From Ignavibacteriales bacterium (lineage in GTDB: Bacteria > Bacteroidota > Ignavibacteria > Ignavibacteriales > Ignavibacteriaceae): a stretch of 12,177 nucleotides of DNA. Positions 7,379-12,177 of the stretch are shown here, one piece after another; within the stretch, counting starts at the first letter, position 1; each line of letters begins with the position of its first letter. Below the pieces are notes generated by a model. It was not told the DNA's origin. It did no database searches and saw only the letters and a program-made list of their open reading frames with translations. A program made the position numbers and the translations under genes. The stretch is from positions 1-12,177 of the forward strand of contig PLNZ01000239.1 of the NCBI GenBank assembly GCA_003142915.1. The letters are read 5' to 3'.

Positions 7379-7936
7379 ACTGTTTCCTAAATTTTATTTT
7401 CTTTCGAGTGATCTCAATCATTACCAACTTTCATTTTAACTATGAAGATGTAAATTATATTGCTAATTTAAACTTTTATTCTATATCTAAACTATTTTTT
7501 TACATGATCGGCAAATATTAACTGACGAAGTACATTTCAAGCCCTATTTATAGGATAAAAACTTAGTACAATGCTACAAATATAGTTAAAGATTTTTATT
7601 TATGTTTTTTTGTAATTTCAATAAAAAAAATTAATATTTCAAAAACTAAATGCAACTGAATATGAAAAAATATTTAAAAAATATAATTTGGTTTTTAAAA
7701 GAAATATTCTCAACTTTGCATCAATTTTTACCACGGAAAAATTTTCCAAGAAAAAATATTTTTTTGTTCTATTTCCTTTTTAATCAAATTTATTTAGTTT
7801 GAATTAAGCCTAAAATAATTCTAACACAAATTTTTTATAATGACAATTAAAATAAACCACTATAGCTTTTCATGGAATTTTATTTCAAATTTCACAACGT
7901 ATTTAGATCTTAATTTTGTAGGAAGGGAGTATATTA
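7379..7936. other. Long AT-rich divergent intergenic region
   Basis: 558 bp between the ABC operon (minus) and nrdJ (plus), which must hold both promoters. It is extremely AT-rich with many A and T runs and carries no convincing gene. The most structured element is GGAAAA-A-TTTTCC at 7735-7747, a possible operator. I see no cobalamin-riboswitch B12 box and no paired NrdR boxes. Only the last ~15 bp, with the strong Shine-Dalgarno site of nrdJ, have an obvious role. Confidence 0.6.
7921..7929 (+). promoter_or_regulatory. Strong Shine-Dalgarno site of nrdJ
   Basis: GGAAGGGAG lies 7 bases before the ATG at 7937. It is the best ribosome-binding site in the window and confirms the start of the ribonucleotide reductase. 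Confidence 0.85.
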
Positions 7937-10900
7937 ATGCGCATTGAAAGATATTATACGAAAGCTGGGCAGGATCCGCTAACCTCCATCGATTTTACCA
8001 AACGTTTATCAGAGATTAAGAATCCCGACGGCTCTACCGTATTTAAAATGGAAGATGTATCAGTCCCTTCCGGTTGGTCGCAAGTTGCCACGGATATTAT
8101 TGCTCAAAAATATTTTCGTAAAGCGGGCATTCCTAAGCTTTTAAAGAAAGTTGATGAAGAAGGAGTACCTGAATGGCTTCAACTTTCAACAGCCGATACG
8201 GAAAAATTAAATCAACTCCCGGAAAAGGATAGAATTACATCCGAGACTAACGCAAAACAAGTATTTCACAGGTTAGCAGGATGCTGGACTTACTGGGGCT
8301 GGAAAGCAAACTACTTTGATTCTGAAGAAGATGCTAAAACATTTTACGATGAATTAATGTACATGCTTGCAAATCAGATGACTGCGCCTAACAGTCCCCA
8401 ATGGTTCAACACCGGCTTGCATTGGGCTTACGGAATTACAGGTCCTTCACAAGGACACTATTTTGTCGATTTTAAAACTGCAAAGCTGACAGCTTCAAGC
8501 GATGCTTATTCACATCCTCAGCCGCATGCATGCTTCATCCAGTCTGTAAAAGATGACCTTGTTAATGAAGGCGGCATTATGGACTTATGGGTACGTGAAG
8601 CACGATTGTTTAAATACGGATCAGGTACAGGTTCAAATTTTTCGGAAATAAGAGGCGCAAACGAAGCTTTAAGCGGCGGCGGAAAATCTTCAGGATTAAT
8701 GTCATTCTTGAAAATCGGCGACCGCTCTGCCGGCGCAATTAAATCCGGCGGAACAACCAGGAGAGCTGCAAAAATGGTTACTCTCGATCTGGATCATCCC
8801 GATATTGAAGAATATATTAATTGGAAAGTTGTTGAAGAACAAAAGGTAGCTGCTATTGTTGCAGGTTCAAAATTATGCAATCAGCATCTTAACGCCATTA
8901 TGAAAGCATGCTACGATGAGCACCCCGAGAACGACAGGTTCAACAAAGCTTTAAATAAAAATTTGAAGCATGCTGTTGTTGAAGCAAGGAAAGCCTATAT
9001 TCCTAACAATTATATTGAAAGAGTAATTCATCTTGCAAAACTTGGATTTAAATCAATAGAATTTCCTGTCCTTGACACAGATTGGAATTCTGATTCTTAT
9101 CTTACCGTATCCGGTCAAAATTCCAATAACTCAATAAGAGTTACCAATGAGTTTATGAATGCGGTATTAAACGACGGCGACTGGAATCTTTACTGGCGTG
9201 TTGAGAAGAAAAAAGCTAAAGCCGAAAAAAGAGCGCCTAAACCATGCAAAACATTAAAAGCCAGAGAGTTTTGGGATCAGATTGCGTACGCAGCTTGGTC
9301 ATGCGCCGATCCTGGAATTCAATACCATTCCACCATTAATGAATGGCATACTTGCCCTGAAGATGGAGAAATTAAAGCTTCGAATCCTTGCAGTGAATAT
9401 ATGTTTCTCGATGATACCGCCTGCAATTTAGCATCAATTAATTTGATAAAATTTTATGATGCTAAAACACAGAAATTTCAAATTGATGATTACAGGCATA
9501 CAACAAGGTTATGGACAATTGTTCTGGAAATAAGCGTATTAATGGCTCAATTCCCGAGCAGGCAAATCGCTCAGTTGAGTTATGATTTCAGAACCCTTGG
9601 TTTAGGATATGCAAATCTTGGTTCGCTTCTTATGCAGCAGGGAATTCCGTACGACAGCAACGAAGCTTTTGCTATCTGCGGCGCCTTAACTGCTATTATG
9701 CACATGACTTCTTATGCCACCTCGGCAGAAATGGCTAAAGAAATTGGTACTTTTGGAAAATACGAAAGAAACAAAGAACACATGCTCCGTGTTATCAGGA
9801 ACCACAGAAGAGCCGCATATAACGTTCCTCGCGAGGAATATGAAGGATTATCTATCTTCCCTGTAGGAATTGATCCTAAATATTGCCCGTCCGATCTTTT
9901 GAAAGCAGCACGGGAAGATGCCGACAAAGCCCTTGAATTAGGAACACAGTACGGTTTTAGAAACGCACAGGTGACAGTTATTGCTCCTACAGGTACAATA
10001 GGACTTGTTATGGACTGCGATACCACCGGTGTTGAGCCTGATTATGCTTTGGTTAAATTCAAAAAGTTAGCCGGCGGCGGTTACTTCAAGATTATCAATC
10101 AGTCAATTCCTCCTGCATTGGAAAGACTGGGATATAATAAAGACCAGATAACTGAAATTGTAAGATATGCCAAAGGTTCGGGAACGCTTGAAGGATGCCC
10201 GTATATTAATCCACAGGCATTAAAAGCAAAAGGCTTTACCGAAGCAATACTTGGTAAGATTGAAAAAGCTCTTCCAACAGTTTTTGATTTGAGCTTTGCA
10301 TTCAACAAATTTACAATTGATGAAGACTTCTTAACGACCAAATTAAATTTCAGCAAGGATGAAATAAACTCAATCGATTTTAACCTGCTTACTGCATTAG
10401 GCTTCTCAAAGCAGGAAATTTCATCGTCTAATGATTATGTATGCGGTACAATGACTATCGAAGGAGCACCTTTCTTAAAACATGAGCATTATCCTGTTTT
10501 TGACTGCGCAAACAAGTGCGGCAAGAGGGGTTCAAGATTTATCCGTTCGGTTGCCCATATTAAGATGATGGCAGCAGCACAGCCTTTTATTTCCGGCGCA
10601 ATATCAAAGACAATTAATTTACCGAACCATGCTTCAATTGATGACGTAAAAGACGCTTACATGGATTCATGGAAGTCTGGTATAAAAGCAAACGCATTAT
10701 ACAGGGATGGTTCTAAATTATCCCAGCCGTTGAACTCAATAAGCGAAGAAGAGCTTGAAGCAATTTTAGAAGACAAAGAGCAGAACGATATTATTAAAGT
10801 TGCTGAAAAAATTATCCATCGATATATCGCAAAAAGAAGAAGGCTTCCGGATAGAAGAACCGGTTATACCCAAAAAGCAAAAATTAACGGGCAATCGGTA

Positions 10901-11521
10901 TATATCAGGACTGGAGAATATGACAACGGCCAGCTTGGTGAAATATTTATAGATATGCACCGTGAAGGCGCCGCTTTCAGAAGTCTGCTTAACTGCTTTG
11001 CAATCGCTATTTCTTTAGGATTGCAGCACGGCGTACCTCTTGAAGAATTTGTCGATGCTTTTGTATTCACTCGTTTTGAGCCAAGCGGTCTTGTCACAGG
11101 TAATGATAAGATCAAGATGTCTACTTCCGTTATTGACTATATCTTCAGGGAATTAGCTGTTACTTACCTTGGGAGGAATGATCTTGCACATGTTGATCCC
11201 GACGAACAAAAATCAAAGGTTTCTCCGGGTATTGTTAAGAAATTTGCCGAACCGGAATACGTCAGCGAGGAAATTGTAAGTGAACGCTTGGTGGAACTGG
11301 ATAAGAAAAATGCAAAAAACTCTTACAACTACTCACTTTCTTCAAACGAACCTAAGCTTCACCAAAGCTTGTCGGGTAATGCATATCATTCAAAAGTCAG
11401 ACAGGCAATTGAAAAAGGCTACACCGGTGATGTATGCAGCGAGTGCCAGAGTTTAACAATGGTTAGAAACGGCACCTGCTTAAAGTGCATGACCTGCGGA
11501 TCTACCTCTGGCTGCAGTTAA
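7937..11521 (+). CDS. nrdJ: Adenosylcobalamin-dependent (class II) ribonucleoside-diphosphate reductase
   Basis: Makes deoxyribonucleotides from ribonucleotides for DNA synthesis, using an adenosylcobalamin-derived radical, so it needs no oxygen and no separate radical subunit. The 1194-aa product matches the long NrdJ form. Seen: NSPQWFNTG (152-160); C199 in PHACFIQS (first redox Cys); the glycine-rich KYGSGTGSNFS; SGQNSNNSIRV (392-402); the active-site loop SNPCSE (N483, thiyl C485, E487); second redox C496 in TACNLASINL; and the phosphate-binding PTGTIG (684-689). The NrdJ/TSCPD-type C-terminal domain runs about 975-1085 (RTGEYDNGQLGEIFIDMH, then FTRFEPSG). A cysteine-rich tail (C1167, C1170, C1181, C1184, C1187, C1193) should bind metal and/or relay electrons from thioredoxin. 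All key residues are present, so it should be active. It is monocistronic: a long leader region precedes it and a strong terminator follows. A B12 requirement is implied; the supply of B12 is not visible here. Confidence 0.98.
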   Translation: MRIERYYTKAGQDPLTSIDFTKRLSEIKNPDGSTVFKMEDVSVPSGWSQVATDIIAQKYFRKAGIPKLLKKVDEEGVPEWLQLSTADTEKLNQLPEKDRITSETNAKQVFHRLAGCWTYWGWKANYFDSEEDAKTFYDELMYMLANQMTAPNSPQWFNTGLHWAYGITGPSQGHYFVDFKTAKLTASSDAYSHPQPHACFIQSVKDDLVNEGGIMDLWVREARLFKYGSGTGSNFSEIRGANEALSGGGKSSGLMSFLKIGDRSAGAIKSGGTTRRAAKMVTLDLDHPDIEEYINWKVVEEQKVAAIVAGSKLCNQHLNAIMKACYDEHPENDRFNKALNKNLKHAVVEARKAYIPNNYIERVIHLAKLGFKSIEFPVLDTDWNSDSYLTVSGQNSNNSIRVTNEFMNAVLNDGDWNLYWRVEKKKAKAEKRAPKPCKTLKAREFWDQIAYAAWSCADPGIQYHSTINEWHTCPEDGEIKASNPCSEYMFLDDTACNLASINLIKFYDAKTQKFQIDDYRHTTRLWTIVLEISVLMAQFPSRQIAQLSYDFRTLGLGYANLGSLLMQQGIPYDSNEAFAICGALTAIMHMTSYATSAEMAKEIGTFGKYERNKEHMLRVIRNHRRAAYNVPREEYEGLSIFPVGIDPKYCPSDLLKAAREDADKALELGTQYGFRNAQVTVIAPTGTIGLVMDCDTTGVEPDYALVKFKKLAGGGYFKIINQSIPPALERLGYNKDQITEIVRYAKGSGTLEGCPYINPQALKAKGFTEAILGKIEKALPTVFDLSFAFNKFTIDEDFLTTKLNFSKDEINSIDFNLLTALGFSKQEISSSNDYVCGTMTIEGAPFLKHEHYPVFDCANKCGKRGSRFIRSVAHIKMMAAAQPFISGAISKTINLPNHASIDDVKDAYMDSWKSGIKANALYRDGSKLSQPLNSISEEELEAILEDKEQNDIIKVAEKIIHRYIAKRRRLPDRRTGYTQKAKINGQSVYIRTGEYDNGQLGEIFIDMHREGAAFRSLLNCFAIAISLGLQHGVPLEEFVDAFVFTRFEPSGLVTGNDKIKMSTSVIDYIFRELAVTYLGRNDLAHVDPDEQKSKVSPGIVKKFAEPEYVSEEIVSERLVELDKKNAKNSYNYSLSSNEPKLHQSLSGNAYHSKVRQAIEKGYTGDVCSECQSLTMVRNGTCLKCMTCGSTSGCS

Positions 11522-11543
11522 AAATAGAATTAATTTGTACTTC

Positions 11544-11574
11544 AAAAAAGCCGTCTGTTAAGACGGCTTTTTTT
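11544..11574 (+). terminator. Intrinsic terminator of nrdJ
   Basis: AAAAAAGCCGTCT (11544-11556) pairs perfectly with AGACGGCTTTTTT (11561-11573) around the loop GTTA, and the 3' arm is itself the T-run. It begins 22 bp after the nrdJ stop codon and separates nrdJ from the genes to the right. Confidence 0.95.
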
Positions 11575-11605
11575 ATTTATGATTGACTCATCTTTTGAGA
11601 AGTTG

Positions 11606-11623
11606 ATTGAATAAATATTCAAT
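11606..11623. repeat. Palindrome, possible operator
   Basis: ATTGAATA-AA-TATTCAAT: 8-bp perfect arms around two bases, between the nrdJ terminator and the broken OLD-like gene, about 120 bp before its ATG. It could be a dimeric repressor site, but it is AT-rich and unique in the window. Confidence 0.25.
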
Positions 11624-11650
11624 TTAAATATATTAAATAAAACAATTATT

Positions 11651-11658
11651 TATATTTG
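11651..11658 (+). promoter_or_regulatory. Possible Bacteroidota-type -7 element
   Basis: TATATTTG matches TAnnTTTG perfectly and would place transcription start about 75 nt before the ATG at 11741. No clear -33 TTTG lies at the expected spacing, so this is only a candidate. Confidence 0.25.
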
Positions 11659-11728
11659 TCTCAGATATTCTCGAAATCCGGGTTATAAGTAGCTTATTTC
11701 AATACTTTAATTCTAACAATAACAAGGG

Positions 11729-11802
11729 ATCAATATTATTATGGGACCAAGAATCTGGATAAGTGAATTAGAATTTAGTGATGGCTCAAAAATAATATTG
11801 AT
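11729..11802. repeat. 12-bp perfect inverted repeat around the OLD-like start
   Basis: ATCAATATTATT (11729-11740), immediately before the ATG, is the exact reverse complement of AATAATATTGAT (11791-11802), with 50 bases between. The right arm coincides with the inferred deletion junction. In mRNA it could fold into a weak hairpin next to the start codon. Because it is AT-rich, chance remains possible. Confidence 0.5.
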
Positions 11803-12177
11803 ATTAATAATTTTTGGAATGATTCATTATTACGGCACTCAAATATATTAAGCGGTTTGTTTCACTCACAAGTTATTATATCTGAAAGTGATTCTGATTG
11901 TCGTTTTTATTCTGCTATTCTTTCATCTATACATGACAAGAATGGATCAATAAACCCAGATATTTTATTTGTACCGTGCGGTGGCAAACAACGTATCCCG
12001 GTCGTTGTAAAATCATTAGTAAAAGTGAATGTGCACGTTAAGGTCATCTCTGATTTTGATTTATTAAATAATATAACTCCTTTAAAATCAATTTTCGAGG
12101 AGCTTGGTGGAAAATGGAAAGAGGTTGAAAACGATTGGAAATTAATAAATAAATCAATTGAGCAAAAACGTCCGGAA
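11741..12177 (+). pseudogene. Internally deleted AAA-ATPase/TOPRIM (OLD-like) gene, 3' end outside window
   Basis: The ATG at 11741, with AAGGGA upstream, opens a 36-codon frame beginning GPRIWISELEFSDGSKI. This resembles the first strand of OLD-like AAA ATPases, just before the expected ATP-binding GPNNxGKS motif. That frame ends at TAA 11849-11851. A second frame, open from 11782 to the window edge without a stop, encodes FWNDSLLRHSNILSGLF, then QVIISESDSDCRFYSAIL, DILFVPCGGKQRIP and HVKVISDFDLL. This reads as a TOPRIM nuclease domain, with the acidic ESDSD and the DFD metal-binding motifs. The second frame has no ATG; its first alternative start (TTG 11857) lies close to the TOPRIM domain. 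The ATPase core, several hundred residues in this family, is absent, and the two parts are out of register. The simplest reading is an internal deletion near 11790-11800 that killed the gene. Intact relatives are often anti-phage or DNA-repair nucleases (family knowledge). Confidence 0.72.

Noticed and set aside
7662..7802. A 46-codon ATG frame in the AT-rich gap before nrdJ (starts MKKYLKNIIWFLK)
   Set aside because: No Shine-Dalgarno site, composition simply reflects A/T runs (Lys, Phe, Ile, Asn), and no recognisable family.
7856..7870. CCACTATAG as a possible NrdR box upstream of nrdJ
   Set aside because: Only one half of the 16-bp palindromic box is present and there is no second box at the usual spacing.
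7911..7918. TAATTTTG, a perfect TAnnTTTG -7 match before nrdJ
   Set aside because: Transcription would start inside the Shine-Dalgarno site, so it cannot serve the gene; it shows how often this motif occurs by chance here.
9712..11115. Several minus-strand open frames of 64-104 codons inside nrdJ
   Set aside because: They are antisense shadows of a well-supported coding gene with no family features of their own.
11680..11693. A second GG-N10-GC sigma-54-like spacing upstream of the OLD-like gene
   Set aside because: Only the GG and GC dinucleotides match; the flanking CGGGTT and TAGC are poor against TGGCAC and TTGC.
11782..11851. Programmed -1 frameshift joining the two halves of the OLD-like gene
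   Set aside because: No X-XXY-YYZ slippery heptamer in the right register, and frameshifting could not restore the missing ATPase domain.

Overview
The window reads as an AT-rich chromosomal stretch from a Bacteroidota / Ignavibacteria-like bacterium. That placement is an inference from base composition, codon use and protein resemblance; no rRNA or other marker is present. Shine-Dalgarno sites are clear for some genes (the ribonucleotide reductase, the ABC ATPase, the Nudix gene) and absent for others.

Left part (1-3706, + strand): a soluble two-PAS histidine kinase is followed 15 bp later by an NtrC-type sigma-54 activator, forming one two-component unit. Beyond a 288-bp gap lies a small, degenerate response-regulator receiver protein. 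That gap contains a good sigma-54 (-24/-12) promoter candidate at 3188-3202, with an 8-bp inverted repeat upstream of it. The simplest model is that the kinase/activator pair switches on the stand-alone receiver gene. A hairpin at 3660-3699 probably serves as terminator for this gene and for the converging Nudix gene.

Middle (3729-7378): a minus-strand Nudix hydrolase is divergent from a dead M1-aminopeptidase remnant on the + strand. The remnant has an in-frame TAA and retains only its first ~130 codons. It runs stop-to-stop into a minus-strand operon of three genes: ABC ATPase (TTG start), ABC-2 permease (ATGA overlap) and a secreted LolA-like protein.

Right part (7379-12177): a 558-bp very AT-rich gap leads into a full-length adenosylcobalamin-dependent class II ribonucleotide reductase (nrdJ, 1194 aa), which ends at a textbook intrinsic terminator. 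After it, up to the window edge, lies what looks like a broken AAA-ATPase/TOPRIM (OLD-like) gene. Its first ~17 codons are joined, out of frame, to the TOPRIM nuclease half, so the whole ATPase core is missing.

Most of the window is ordinary housekeeping. The parts worth a second look are the sigma-54 circuit around the degenerate receiver, and the two decayed genes, especially the internally deleted OLD-like gene, which continues beyond the window.
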